Of a stretch of 64,000 bases of DNA, positions 52,803-61,769 are shown piece after piece. A program made the position numbers and the translations under genes. The notes below the pieces were generated by a model. The model was not told the DNA's origin. It saw nothing but the letters and a program-made list of their open reading frames with translations, and made no database searches. The stretch's first letter is position 1. Every line of letters begins with the position of its first letter. This DNA is from Sva-07 sp031398325 (lineage in GTDB: Bacteria; Actinomycetota; Acidimicrobiia; Acidimicrobiales; Ilumatobacteraceae): positions 1-64,000 of the forward strand of contig JANNNB010000072.1 in NCBI GenBank assembly GCA_031398325.1. The letters are read 5' to 3'.

Positions 52803-54848
52803 TCATGGCGGAGTCGGAGCTTCCGTGACGACCTTGACCGGTCGACCGAGGAGCGCCTCGCCGAACCCATCGAGGGTGTCCTGGGGGACCTGGCAGGTGT
52901 AGTCGCGACAGACGTACGCAAAACCGTCCTGGCGCCCTTCCCACAGCGGCGATTCGTAGGACTCACCCCACGCCAGCACCATGTCGGGACGCCAGACGGA
53001 GTGGGCGAGGCGAACCATGTCCGGTCGGTCGCCGACGATCGCCACCTCGGTCACCCCGCGCCGCCGCAGATCGGCGGCCAGCAGGGCGTTGGTGAAGCCG
53101 CCGATGGCATCACCGAGCGCCCCCTTGATCAGCTGGAGGATCCGGTCGGCCTGATGGTGGTAACGCTGCTCGCCCGTGAGCGCCCCCAGGCGATAGAGCG
53201 CCGTCGCCGCCATCGAGTTGGCCGAGGGGGTGGCGTTGTCGGAGAGGTCCTTCTGGCGGACCACCAACGTTTCGGCGTCCTCGGCGGTCGTGTAGAGGCC
53301 GCCGTTGACGGGGTCCCAGAACCAGTCGAGCATGGTGTCGGCAGCGCGGACCGCTTCGTCGATCCACCGCGACTGCCCGGTCGCCTCGGCGAGCCGGGTG
53401 AACGCATCGACCAGGGCGGCGTGGTCGGCAGCGAGGGCGTCGTGTCGCGCCGCGGGATCTCCGTCGGCGTGCCAGCTGCGCATCCACCGACCATTCGGCC
53501 GTCGGAGTTCGCGGATCAGGAACTCGGCGTTGGCGACTGCGGCATCGAGCCAGTCCTGGCGGTTCAGCGCAGCGCCCGCTTCGGCCAGCGCCGAGGTGAA
53601 CAGGGCGTTCCATTCGGTGAGCACCTTGTCGTCGAGGCCGGGGCGCTGTCGGGCCGAGCGGGCTGCGAACAGGAGTCGTCGCGCCGCCTCGATGTGCGGG
53701 GGCCGGGCGAGCTGGCCGCGATGGCTCGTGCGCGTCGGGATCGTGCGTGGCGCGCCGCCTTCGACCGGGAAGTTGCCATCGTCGGTGATCTCGAACCACG
53801 CGAGCACCTCGTCGATCTCCGCAGGGGTCATCGACGACAACGCCGCACGCGCCTCGTCCGGAGTCCACGTGTGGAAGAGCCCCTCGACGCCGTGACCGTT
53901 CTCGTCGGGTGAGTCCGCGTCCTCGGCCGAGAAGAATCCTCCGTCGGGATGGCGCAGCGTGGTGAGCACGTAGGTGATCGTCTCGGTGAGCACCTGGCGC
54001 CACTGTGGGGCGCCGATCACGATCAGGCCGTGCAGGTAGATCTTGCAGAGCAGGGCCTGGTCGTACAACATCTTCTCGAAGTGCGGGACGAGCCACTCGC
54101 GATCGACCGAGTATCGGGCGAAGCCACCGCCGATGTGGTCGTACATGCCCCCGGACGCCATGGCGTCGAGCGTCGTCGTCACGATGGTCTTCGGGGTGTC
54201 GGCCGCCGTCGACATGTACGCCCGAAGCATCAGTTCGAGGTTGAACGTCGACGGGAACTTCGGGGCCTTGCCGAAGCCGCCCCACTCCGCGTCGAACGCG
54301 CGGCCGAGCCCCTGCACGGCCTTGTTCAGATCGTCGAGGACCGGCATGTCGTCGGCCGGTTCGATCCGCGACGTCTTGTCGATCGCCGTGACGAGCCCGG
54401 TGACGTTCTTGCGGATGTCATCGGGCTTCGTACGGTACGTCTCGTCGATGGCGGTCATCAGGGCGAGGAACTGGGCCTTGGGGAAGTAGGTGCCCCCGTA
54501 GAAGGGTTCTCGATCCGGCGTCATGAACACCGTCATCGGCCATCCGCCGCGGCCGGTCATCGCCTGCACTGCGTCCATGTAGACGGCGTCGACGTCCGGC
54601 CGCTCCTCGCGGTCGACTTTGACGTTGACGAACAGTTCGTTCATCCGTTCGGCGACCTCCGGATCCTCGAAGCACTCGTGCGCCATCACGTGACACCAGT
54701 GGCACGCCGAATAGCCGACGGAGAGCAGGATCGGGACGTTGCGTTCCTTGGCCGCGGTGAACGCCTCGGCACCCCACGGGTACCAATCGACCGGATTGTC
54801 GCGGTGCTGACGGAGGTACGGCGAGGTCTCGTCAGCGAGTCGGTTCAC
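52803..54848 (-). CDS. DUF255/YyaL thioredoxin-domain protein
   Basis: 681 residues. The N-terminal thioredoxin-like domain begins RLADETSPYLRQHRDNPVDW and has the redox motif CHWC (C49, C52; SACHWCHVMAHECF). The rest is an alpha/alpha-toroid glycosidase-like domain (WLVPHFEKMLYDQALL, GGFFSAEDADS, WNALFTSALAEAG). The family is widespread and cytoplasmic, with unproven function, sometimes called spermatogenesis-associated protein 20-like. GTG start at 54848 with TACCCT (forward AGGGTA, 54857-54862) 8 nt upstream. Confidence 0.92.
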   Translation of the reverse strand: MNRLADETSPYLRQHRDNPVDWYPWGAEAFTAAKERNVPILLSVGYSACHWCHVMAHECFEDPEVAERMNELFVNVKVDREERPDVDAVYMDAVQAMTGRGGWPMTVFMTPDREPFYGGTYFPKAQFLALMTAIDETYRTKPDDIRKNVTGLVTAIDKTSRIEPADDMPVLDDLNKAVQGLGRAFDAEWGGFGKAPKFPSTFNLELMLRAYMSTAADTPKTIVTTTLDAMASGGMYDHIGGGFARYSVDREWLVPHFEKMLYDQALLCKIYLHGLIVIGAPQWRQVLTETITYVLTTLRHPDGGFFSAEDADSPDENGHGVEGLFHTWTPDEARAALSSMTPAEIDEVLAWFEITDDGNFPVEGGAPRTIPTRTSHRGQLARPPHIEAARRLLFAARSARQRPGLDDKVLTEWNALFTSALAEAGAALNRQDWLDAAVANAEFLIRELRRPNGRWMRSWHADGDPAARHDALAADHAALVDAFTRLAEATGQSRWIDEAVRAADTMLDWFWDPVNGGLYTTAEDAETLVVRQKDLSDNATPSANSMAATALYRLGALTGEQRYHHQADRILQLIKGALGDAIGGFTNALLAADLRRRGVTEVAIVGDRPDMVRLAHSVWRPDMVLAWGESYESPLWEGRQDGFAYVCRDYTCQVPQDTLDGFGEALLGRPVKVVTEAPTPP

Positions 54849-54902
54849 ATCGCTGCAGGGTAACCGTCAGACGGTTCACACGCTGGTCGTCACTTGCCGC
54901 CG

Positions 54903-55670
54903 TCAGACGCTGGTGGCGTGGAATCCGCCGTCGACGTGGATGATCTCGCCCGTCGTCGCCGGGAACCAGTCCGACAGCAACGCCACGCACGCCTTGGCCA
55001 CCGGTTCGGAGTTGGTGACGTCCCAACCGAGTGGTGCCCGCTCGTCCCAGATGTCCTCGAACAGGGCGAATCCGGGGATCGACTTCGCGGCCATGGTCTT
55101 GATCGGCCCGGCGGCGACGAGGTTCGATCGGATCCCCTTCGGGCCCAGCTGCTTGGCGAGGTAGCGGGACACGCTCTGGAGCGCAGACTTGGCGACGCCC
55201 ATCCAGTTGTAGGCGGGCCACGCCTGGCTGTTGTCGAAATCGAGCCCGACGAACGAACCGCCTGGCCCCATCAAGGGCAGGAACGTGTCGACGAGCGTCT
55301 TCAGCGAGTACGTGGAGATCTGCATGGCGACCGCGACGTCTTCCCACGGTGCGCCGAGGAAGTCGTCGCCGAGGCACGACGCTGGAGCGAAGCCGATCGC
55401 GTGCAGGACCCCGTCGACGTGGCCCCACTTCTCGGCGACGGCTTCGCGGACCAGGGGACCGTGTTCCGGCACCGTGACGTCGAACTCGAGCACATCGATG
55501 CCGTCACCGAGCTTGCGGGCTGTGCGCTGTGTCAGCGAGAGCGCTCGGCCGGCGCCGGTGAGCACGATCTCGGCACCCTCGTCGAGCGCGATCCTCGCCA
55601 CCCCGTACGCGAGCGACGCGTCGGTCATCACGCCGGTGATCACGATCTTCTTGCCCTCGAGCAGTCCCAT
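54903..55670 (-). CDS. fabI: Enoyl-ACP reductase, InhA/FabI type
   Basis: NADH-dependent last step of fatty-acid elongation; 255 residues. The cofactor loop is ITGVMTDASLAYGVAR (11-26, with the short-chain SxA motif), the catalytic pair is Y154 and K161 (AYNWMGVAKSAL, the FabI spacing Y-x6-K), and RSNLVAAGPIKTMAAKSIPG follows. The segment around the active site is closer to mycobacterial InhA than to E. coli FabI as I recall them. No mabA is adjacent. ATG 55670 with TAGGTT (forward AACCTA, 55678-55683) 7 nt upstream supports a leaderless start. Confidence 0.93.
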   Translation of the reverse strand: MGLLEGKKIVITGVMTDASLAYGVARIALDEGAEIVLTGAGRALSLTQRTARKLGDGIDVLEFDVTVPEHGPLVREAVAEKWGHVDGVLHAIGFAPASCLGDDFLGAPWEDVAVAMQISTYSLKTLVDTFLPLMGPGGSFVGLDFDNSQAWPAYNWMGVAKSALQSVSRYLAKQLGPKGIRSNLVAAGPIKTMAAKSIPGFALFEDIWDERAPLGWDVTNSEPVAKACVALLSDWFPATTGEIIHVDGGFHATSV

Positions 55671-55806
55671 GCTCGGCAACCTAGCCGTCGGCCCGAATCG
55701 TTCTGGTGAACTCGTCGCGACCAGGGGTACGCCACAAGTTGACGAGAACGGCGACGGCGGGCGGGTGCCTTGGTGGAGATCGCGGCCGTTGTGCCACGCT
55801 GTCGCC

Positions 55807-56592
55807 ATGCGTATCGGAATTCTCGGGGGCACGGGCCCGGCAGGTAGCGGGTTGGCGGCTCGGCTGGCGAGCATCGGGCACGACGTCGTGATCGGTTCAC
55901 GATCGAAGTACCGCGCGATGGAAGCCGTCGACGATCTCGTCGGCAAGTGGCCACAGCTCACCGAACGATTGACGCACGGCGACAATGCGGCGGCCGCCGA
56001 TTGTGAGCTCATCGTCATGGCGACCCCGTGGGACTCTGCCGCCGGCACCGCGCAGGAGAACGAGGAAGCGCTCGCCGGCAAGGTCGTGGTCTCCATGGCG
56101 AACGCGTTGGTGCGGGTCAACAAGGAGTTCCAGCCACTCGTTCCTCCCCGGGGCAGCGTGGCTGCCCACGTGCAGGCAGCCGTTCCGCGATGCCGTGTCG
56201 TCGCTGCCTTCCACCACCTGCCCGCCACCGAGCTGGGCCACATCAACGAGCCGATCGACTCCGACGTGCTGATCTGCGGTGACGATCGCTCCGCCGTCGA
56301 GACGGTGAGCGACATCGTGTCAGGAATCCCCGGTTGCCGGCCGCTCGATGCCGGCGAACTCTCCAACGCCACCGCCATCGAGGCGTTCACGGCCGTGCTG
56401 CTGCAGCTCAACGTCCGCTACAAGACGCGTGTCGCACCGAAGCTGACGGGAATCAAAGGTGACCCCCGGGTGGTTGCGTCACCCCAGAATGGCTCAGCGA
56501 CGACGCCCGACCCGGCTCCCACCCGTGCTCCGAGCGCAACAGACGGCGTCGGCGCGCCTGTCGAGACGTCCGACGACGAATCGCAGGGCTGA
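55807..56592 (+). CDS. F420-dependent NADP oxidoreductase
   Basis: Transfers hydride between reduced coenzyme F420 and NADP+. 261 residues. The N-terminal GILGGTGPAGSGLAARLASIGHDV (quoted here in part as GILGGTGPAGSGLA) binds NADP, with SRSKYRAMEA selecting the 2'-phosphate; IVMATPWDSAAGTA, PPRGSVAAHVQAAVP and FHHLPATELGHINEPID follow the Fno/NpdG family. About 35 extra residues at the C-terminus, rich in Pro, Thr, Ser and Asp, look disordered. It is followed immediately by mshC. It implies that the organism makes F420. Confidence 0.88.
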   Translation: MRIGILGGTGPAGSGLAARLASIGHDVVIGSRSKYRAMEAVDDLVGKWPQLTERLTHGDNAAAADCELIVMATPWDSAAGTAQENEEALAGKVVVSMANALVRVNKEFQPLVPPRGSVAAHVQAAVPRCRVVAAFHHLPATELGHINEPIDSDVLICGDDRSAVETVSDIVSGIPGCRPLDAGELSNATAIEAFTAVLLQLNVRYKTRVAPKLTGIKGDPRVVASPQNGSATTPDPAPTRAPSATDGVGAPVETSDDESQG

Positions 56593-57723
56593 ATGACGAA
56601 CGCGATGCAGCTCTACGACACGGCCCGCCGGGCGATCGTGCCGTTCGAGCCGAACGACAACGTGCTGATGTACACGTGCGGCATCACGCCGTACGACGCC
56701 ACACATCTCGGCCACGCGGCGACCTTCATCGCCTACGACGTCCTCCAGCGACGGCTCATCGATCGTGGGCACACCGTCCGGTGTGTGCGAAACGTGACCG
56801 ACGTCGACGATCCGCTCTTCGCGAAGGCGCGTCAGCTCGGCGTGCACTACCTCGATCTCGCCGCCGGTGAGGAAGCGCGCTTCGAGCGCGACATGGATGC
56901 GCTGAACGCTCTGCCGGTGGCGTCGTCGCCTCGCGCCTCGTCGGCCATCCCCGACATTCGCGGATTCATCGGCATGGTCCTCGATCGCGGCTACGCCTAC
57001 GAAGCGGGCGGGTCGGTCTACTTCGACGTGACGAAGTTCGAGTCGTTCGGCTCGCTCAGCCACTACACGTACGACGAGATGATCATCTTCGCCAAGGAAC
57101 GCGGGGGCAACATCGACGATCCGAACAAGCGGTCACCACTCGACTTCGTCCTGTGGCATCCGTCGGCGTCCGACGAGCCCTCCTGGGACACGATGTGGGG
57201 CCCCGGACGTCCGGGTTGGCACATCGAGTGTTCAGCCCTGGCACTTCGCGAGTTGGGCACGACGATCGACCTGCACGGTGGGGGAGCGGACCTGATCTTT
57301 CCGCACCACGAATGCGAACGCGCCCAGTCCGAGGCGGCAACGGGAGAACCGTTCGTCACGCACTGGATGCACACGGCTCTCATCGCCAAGGACGGCGAGA
57401 AGATGTCGAAGAGCCTCGGCAATCTCGTGTTCGTCGATCAGCTGCGCGAGACGTACGACCCACGATCGATCCGGCTCGGGATCATCGAGCACCACTACCG
57501 CGATCCATGGGAGTGGGACGACGAACTGATGCCGCGCAACGCCCGGCGCCTCGAGAGTTGGTCGACGCACCAGCGGTCGAATCCAGATCTGTTGGAAGGT
57601 GTGCGTGAGCGACTCGACGACGATCTCGACACGCCCGGCGCGATCCGGCTCATCGACGACGCCGCTCGCAGCGGTCACGGGGTCCTCGAGGCGGCCGCGC
57701 TCCTCGGCGTCGATCTGGCTTGA
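56593..57723 (+). CDS. mshC: Cysteine--GlcN-Ins ligase MshC (mycothiol biosynthesis)
   Basis: ATP-dependent ligation of Cys to 1-D-myo-inosityl-2-amino-glucopyranoside. 376 residues, shorter than cysteinyl-tRNA synthetase because the anticodon-binding part is lacking. MYTCGITPYDATHLGHAATF carries the MshC form of the HIGH region with the zinc Cys; GPGRPGWHIECSAL and IFPHHECERAQSEA give further zinc ligands; KMSKSLGNLV is the ATP loop; the end LLGVDLA also matches MshC. The gene starts one base after the F420:NADP reductase stop. Together with the peroxidase it points to mycothiol redox metabolism. Its stop codon lies in a 14-bp tandem duplication. Confidence 0.92.
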   Translation: MTNAMQLYDTARRAIVPFEPNDNVLMYTCGITPYDATHLGHAATFIAYDVLQRRLIDRGHTVRCVRNVTDVDDPLFAKARQLGVHYLDLAAGEEARFERDMDALNALPVASSPRASSAIPDIRGFIGMVLDRGYAYEAGGSVYFDVTKFESFGSLSHYTYDEMIIFAKERGGNIDDPNKRSPLDFVLWHPSASDEPSWDTMWGPGRPGWHIECSALALRELGTTIDLHGGGADLIFPHHECERAQSEAATGEPFVTHWMHTALIAKDGEKMSKSLGNLVFVDQLRETYDPRSIRLGIIEHHYRDPWEWDDELMPRNARRLESWSTHQRSNPDLLEGVRERLDDDLDTPGAIRLIDDAARSGHGVLEAAALLGVDLA

Positions 57724-57755
57724 TCTGCATGGCCTGATCTGCATGGCCTGATCTG
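57721..57755 (+). repeat. 14-bp tandem repeat starting in the mshC stop codon
   Basis: TGATCTGCATGGCC at 57721-57734 and 57735-57748, then a partial third copy to 57755. The first TGA is the mshC stop; each copy repeats a stop codon in a fixed register. Confidence 0.85.
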
Positions 57756-57796
57756 TCAGTCGAATCCGCAGTTCACACGAAATTCAACGAAGTGGA

Positions 57797-57825
57797 TTCA
57801 CAGGGTCACATGAATCGCCTACTGT
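57797..57825 (+). promoter_or_regulatory. Promoter of the PlsC-like gene (leaderless)
   Basis: TTCACA (57797-57802), a 17-bp spacer and TACTGT (57820-57825). Transcription would begin at or within a base or two of the ATG at 57832, 6 nt past the -10. Confidence 0.5.
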
Positions 57826-57831
57826 GCGGGC

Positions 57832-58614
57832 ATGTCGAGTGGCCCCGGAGCAGGGGTGATGCAGCGCCGAGTGCGCAAGTTGGGTCGTCCGGTCGCGACG
57901 CGTCTGTGGAACATCGAGATCAGCGGCTACGAACGCCTCCCGATCGATGGTCCGGCCATCCTGTGCCCGAATCACATCAGCTTTCTCGACTCTGCCTTCC
58001 TGATGCTCACCGTTCCGAGGAACATCTCCTTCGTCGGTAAGGCCGAATACATGGACTCGTGGAAGACGAAGTTCCTGTTCCCGGCGATGGGCATGATCCC
58101 GATCGACCGCAGTGGCGGCGATCGCAGCACCGCAGCGCTCGATGCGGCCGAAGCGGTGCTGCGGCGCGGTGAGTTGTTCGGCATCTTCCCGGAGGGGACA
58201 CGGAGCCGCACCGGCACCCTCTACAAGGGACGAACCGGTGCCGCTCGTCTGGCGATGAAGGTCGGCTGTCCCATCTTCCCCGTCGGCGTCATCGGTACCG
58301 ACAAGATCCAGCCACCCGACGCCCGAGCGCCCAAGCTCTTCACGGCGTGCGAGATCAGGATCGGGCGCCCGATCCGACCGGAGCGCTATGCGAACCGGGG
58401 CGCCGAGCACATCGCGTGGCGGTCGATGACCGACGAGGTGATGTACGAGATCCGCGAGTTGACGGGTCAGGAGTACGTCAACACCTACGCAGGTGAGAAG
58501 GCGGAAACGGAACCGACCGTTGCGGCCCGCGTGGCGAGCGTGACCGACGCTGCGACGCGATTCGACGTCAACGGCAGCCGCGACCGCGAGCTCATCGCCG
58601 TCGCCGGTCGCTGA
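57832..58614 (+). CDS. PlsC-like 1-acylglycerol-3-phosphate acyltransferase
   Basis: 260 residues of the LPLAT family, making phosphatidate or a related lipid at the membrane. The catalytic HX4D is H48-D53 (CPNHISFLDSAF), the substrate loop FPEGTRSRTGTLYKGR carries E121, and VGCPIFPVGVIGTDKI follows the usual order. The start segment is basic with an amphipathic look; there is no clear membrane helix. It is a single gene with its own leaderless promoter, between mshC and thrS; a strong hairpin follows its stop. Confidence 0.88.
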   Translation: MSSGPGAGVMQRRVRKLGRPVATRLWNIEISGYERLPIDGPAILCPNHISFLDSAFLMLTVPRNISFVGKAEYMDSWKTKFLFPAMGMIPIDRSGGDRSTAALDAAEAVLRRGELFGIFPEGTRSRTGTLYKGRTGAARLAMKVGCPIFPVGVIGTDKIQPPDARAPKLFTACEIRIGRPIRPERYANRGAEHIAWRSMTDEVMYEIRELTGQEYVNTYAGEKAETEPTVAARVASVTDAATRFDVNGSRDRELIAVAGR

Positions 58615-58617
58615 CCG

Positions 58618-58637
58618 GACCGGTTGACAAACCGGTC
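58618..58637 (+). terminator. Perfect hairpin between the PlsC-like gene and thrS
   Basis: GACCGGTT (58618-58625), GACA loop, AACCGGTC (58630-58637): an uninterrupted 8-bp stem with a 4-nt loop starting 4 bases after the stop codon. Followed by a few T/C residues but no T-run, as in many actinobacterial terminators. Confidence 0.5.
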
Positions 58638-58675
58638 GCCCGTCGTCCGCGACGCACTCGTATCCTGGGTGGACG

Positions 58676-60691
58676 ATGTCCACGATCACGATTTCGCTCC
58701 CCGACGGTTCCGAGCGCGCACTCGAGGCGCCGGCGACCCCGCTCGACCTGGCCGCAGCGATCGGCTCCGGCCTCAAGAAGGCGGCGGTCGCGGCCACCGT
58801 CGATGGCAAGGAGACCGACCTGACGGTTCCGCTGAGCGACGGCCAGGTGGTGTCGATCATCACCAGCAACACCGAGGAGGGACGTCACGTCCTCCGGCAC
58901 TCCACGTCGCACGTCCTCGCCCAGGCGGTGACACAACTGTTCCCCGGTGCGAAATTCTCGATCGGACCCGCCATCGAGAACGGCTTCTACTACGACTTCG
59001 AACTTCCCGACGGCAAGACGTTCAGCGAGGACGACCTCGAGCGCATCGAAGCGCGCATGCGCGAGATCATGCGGGCCAACCAGCCGTTCACGCGTTCGGA
59101 GATGTCGATGAGCGAGGCGAAGGCCTTGTTCGCCGATCAGTCGTACAAGGTCGAGATCATCGAGAAGGTCGAGGCTGCGGCTGCGGCGAACGCCGGCAAC
59201 GACGAGGCGGCGGCTGCCGGCATCGACGTGACGGAGGTGTCGGCCGACGGGGTCATCAGCGTGTACCGGAACAGCCCGGAGTTCGTCGACATGTGCGTCG
59301 GACCCCACGTGCCGTCGACCGGTCGGCTGGGCCATTTCAAGCTGCAGAAGGTCGCCGGCGCCTACTGGCGCGGGAACGAGAAGGGCCCGATGCTGCAGCG
59401 CATCTACGGCACGGCCTGGGAATCGAAGCAGGCGCTCGCCGATCATCTGCACCAATTGGAAGAAGCCGGCAAGCGCGATCATCGCAAGCTCGCGACGGAA
59501 CTCGATCTGCTCAGCTTCCCGAGTCAACTCGGCGGCGGCCTCGCCGTGTGGCATCCGAAGGGCGCGATCATCCGCAAGCTCATGGAGGACTACAGCCGGT
59601 CGCGACACGAGAAGGGCGGCTACGACTTCGTCTACACGCCCCACCTCGCGAACGGCAAGCTGTTCGAGACATCCGGACATCTCGCGTGGTACGCCGACGG
59701 CATGTACCCGCCGATGGAGATGGACAACGGCACGTACTACATGAAGCCGATGAACTGCCCGATGCACTGTCTGATCTTCGACAGCAGGCAACGCAGCTAT
59801 CGCGAGTTGCCGCTGCGGTTGTTCGAACTCGGCAACGTGTACCGCTACGAGCGCGCCGGAACACTGCACGGTCTGATGCGGATTCGCGGGTTCACCCAGG
59901 ACGACAGCCACATCTACTGCACCAAGGAGCAGATGGCCGGCGAGGTCGCCAGTCTGCTCGACTTCGTACTGTCGGTGCTGCGGGCGTTCGGATTCGCCGA
60001 GTTCACCTTCAACCTGTCGACGAAGGACCCGAACAAGTACGTCGGCACTGACGAGATCTGGGAGGAGGCGACCGAAGCACTGCGCGACGCACTCGATCAC
60101 CACGGGTTGCCCTACAAGATCAAAGAGGGCGATGCCGCGTTCTACGGTCCGAAGATCGACATCGACGTCCGCGACGCGATCGGTCGATCGTGGCAGCTGT
60201 CCACCATCCAGGCCGACTTCCAACTGCCGGAGCGATTCGGGCTGGAGTACGTCGGTGCCGACAACGCCCGGCACCGCCCGATCATGTTGCACCGTGCCCT
60301 GTTCGGTTCCATCGAACGGTTCTTCGGCGTGCTGCTCGAACACTACGCCGGCGCGTTCCCGACCTGGTTGTCGCCGGTGCAGGTGAAGGTCCTGCCCGTG
60401 GCCGAGGCGCACGAGGAATATGCCGCCGAGGTGGTGTCGGCGCTCGCCGACGCCGGCATGCGGGTCGAGGTGGGTCATGCCGACGACGGGCTCGGCAAGC
60501 GGATCCGCACCGCGAAGATGGAGAAGATCCCGTACGTGCTCGTCGTCGGTGATGACGACGTCGACGCCCGTACCGTCGGCGTCAACCCGCGCGGTGGCGA
60601 GGTCTTGCGTGGCGTGCCGATGACCCAGTTCGTCGCCGACCTGGAGGCCGAGATCGCCGACGCCGAAATCGTCGCACTCGACGCCGGATGA
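58676..60691 (+). CDS. thrS: Threonyl-tRNA synthetase
   Basis: 671 residues, standard length. N-terminal TGS domain (ISLPDGSERALEAPATPLDLA), the editing domain (RHSTSHVLAQAVTQLFPGAK with HxxxH, then EFVDMCVGPHVPSTGRLG with Cys-x-x-x-His), class II catalytic core (MKPMNCPMHCLIF with the zinc Cys, LPLRLFELGNVYRYERAGTL, RGFTQDDSHIYCT, and HRALFGSIERFFGVLLEHY) and a C-terminal anticodon-binding domain (VKVLPVAEAHEEYA). TATCCT (58661-58666) lies 9 nt before the ATG. It leads the thrS-HIT-membrane-pgsA-acyltransferase block. Confidence 0.97.
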   Translation: MSTITISLPDGSERALEAPATPLDLAAAIGSGLKKAAVAATVDGKETDLTVPLSDGQVVSIITSNTEEGRHVLRHSTSHVLAQAVTQLFPGAKFSIGPAIENGFYYDFELPDGKTFSEDDLERIEARMREIMRANQPFTRSEMSMSEAKALFADQSYKVEIIEKVEAAAAANAGNDEAAAAGIDVTEVSADGVISVYRNSPEFVDMCVGPHVPSTGRLGHFKLQKVAGAYWRGNEKGPMLQRIYGTAWESKQALADHLHQLEEAGKRDHRKLATELDLLSFPSQLGGGLAVWHPKGAIIRKLMEDYSRSRHEKGGYDFVYTPHLANGKLFETSGHLAWYADGMYPPMEMDNGTYYMKPMNCPMHCLIFDSRQRSYRELPLRLFELGNVYRYERAGTLHGLMRIRGFTQDDSHIYCTKEQMAGEVASLLDFVLSVLRAFGFAEFTFNLSTKDPNKYVGTDEIWEEATEALRDALDHHGLPYKIKEGDAAFYGPKIDIDVRDAIGRSWQLSTIQADFQLPERFGLEYVGADNARHRPIMLHRALFGSIERFFGVLLEHYAGAFPTWLSPVQVKVLPVAEAHEEYAAEVVSALADAGMRVEVGHADDGLGKRIRTAKMEKIPYVLVVGDDDVDARTVGVNPRGGEVLRGVPMTQFVADLEAEIADAEIVALDAG

Positions 60692-60725
60692 TCGAGAACC
60701 AGATGATCGAGCACCGATGATCGAG
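60688..60725 (+). repeat. Three ATGATCGAG units spanning the thrS stop and the HIT gene start
   Basis: Units begin at 60688, 60703 and 60717 (15- and 14-base period). The first overlaps the thrS TGA; the third is the HIT gene start codon. Confidence 0.8.
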
Positions 60726-61250
60726 CAGTTGTGGTCGGGCTGGCGGTCGGCCTACGTGGCAGGTGAGGCCGTCGACACGCGTGCGGCGTTCGACTCGGGT
60801 GCCGGGTCGGCGAGCGTGTTCACGCAGCTGCTCGCGTCCGGACTGTCCGACGACGAGACCCACATCGTGCACCGGGGGCAGCGATGCTTCGCGATCATGA
60901 ACGCGTACCCGTACACGATTGGACACCTCATCGTGCTGCCGTACCGGGAGGTCGCCGACCTGCTCGACCTCGAACCCGCCGAGGCCACCGAACTCTGGGC
61001 CACGGTGACCACCGCCGTCGCCGCCGTCCGGCTCGCGTTCCGGCCCGACGGCGTCAACGTCGGTGTCAATCTCGGACGGGCGTCGGGTGGATCGGTGCCG
61101 ACACACCTGCACGTGCACGTCGTCCCTCGATGGACCGGCGACACGAACTTCATGGCCTCGACCGCCAACACGCAGACGATCCCGGAGAGCCTGATGGTCT
61201 CGGCGAGCAAAGTCCGCGACGCCTGGCCGGCTGCCGGACCTGCCTCGTAG
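60717..61250 (+). CDS. HIT-domain nucleotide hydrolase or phosphorylase
   Basis: 177 residues. The catalytic motif HLHVHVVPRW places H130, H132 and H134 in the HIT triad; the core (CFAIMNAYPYTIGHLIVLPYRE, partly quoted, and VNVGVNLGRASGGSVPTH) is of the Ap4A phosphorylase/Fhit-like branch. Mycobacteria have a HIT gene in the same place between thrS and pgsA; an Ap4A phosphorylase activity is reported for that homologue and would fit here. ATG 60717 is part of a small tandem repeat. Confidence 0.9.
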   Translation: MIEQLWSGWRSAYVAGEAVDTRAAFDSGAGSASVFTQLLASGLSDDETHIVHRGQRCFAIMNAYPYTIGHLIVLPYREVADLLDLEPAEATELWATVTTAVAAVRLAFRPDGVNVGVNLGRASGGSVPTHLHVHVVPRWTGDTNFMASTANTQTIPESLMVSASKVRDAWPAAGPAS

Positions 61251-61262
61251 GCTTGACGACCG

Positions 61263-61766
61263 ATGACCGACGACGTACGCGACGAGCTGCCCGACGATCT
61301 GAACCCGGCCGGGTTCGTCGGTCCGTACCAGTTCCCCGACAACAGTCGCCGTCGCTGGCCAGGGGTCATCTACCTGGTCGTCGCCGCACTGTGTGTGATC
61401 GTCTACTTCGGTTGGAACGACTCGGCGGTCGTGAACGGCGGCTGGCTGCTCGCAGCCGGTCTGCTGACGGTCGCCGCCATCATCTCGATCACCTCCGGGT
61501 GGCGGATGCGCGTCGACGAGACCGAAGCGCTCGTTGCTGCGCAGGGTGCGGTCGGCTTCCCGATCGGCCACGCGTCGGCGCAACAGGTGTGGCGTGGCCT
61601 CCGCAGTCGGCCGACGTGGCGGGTGCTCTGCTATTCCGCCGAGGACCCGCCGGCACAGCGCGGCCTCGTCCTCGTCGATGCCGTCGACGGTGGCGTGGTC
61701 CAGTTCTTCGTCGAGGCCAACCCCGAAGTCGCTTCGGTCGCCGCCGAAGCGCCGGCTGCCACTTGA
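61263..61766 (+). CDS. Conserved-position membrane protein, function unknown
   Basis: 167 residues. A 35-residue acidic start, two hydrophobic helices (about 36-55, VIYLVVAALCVIVYFGW, and 60-80, GGWLLAAGLLTVAAIISI), then a soluble alpha/beta domain of about 85 residues (FPIGHASAQQVWRGL, WRVLCYSAEDPPAQRGLVLV). No family recognised. TAGGCT (61248-61253, including the stop of the HIT gene) lies 9 nt before the ATG. It sits between the HIT gene and pgsA. Confidence 0.7.
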   Translation: MTDDVRDELPDDLNPAGFVGPYQFPDNSRRRWPGVIYLVVAALCVIVYFGWNDSAVVNGGWLLAAGLLTVAAIISITSGWRMRVDETEALVAAQGAVGFPIGHASAQQVWRGLRSRPTWRVLCYSAEDPPAQRGLVLVDAVDGGVVQFFVEANPEVASVAAEAPAAT

Positions 61767-61769
61767 GCT

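Noticed and set aside
58624..58629. TTGACA as a -35 element for thrS
   Set aside because: It is formed by the hairpin loop and arms at 58618-58637; no -10 hexamer lies 16-18 bp downstream, and TATCCT is 31 bp away.
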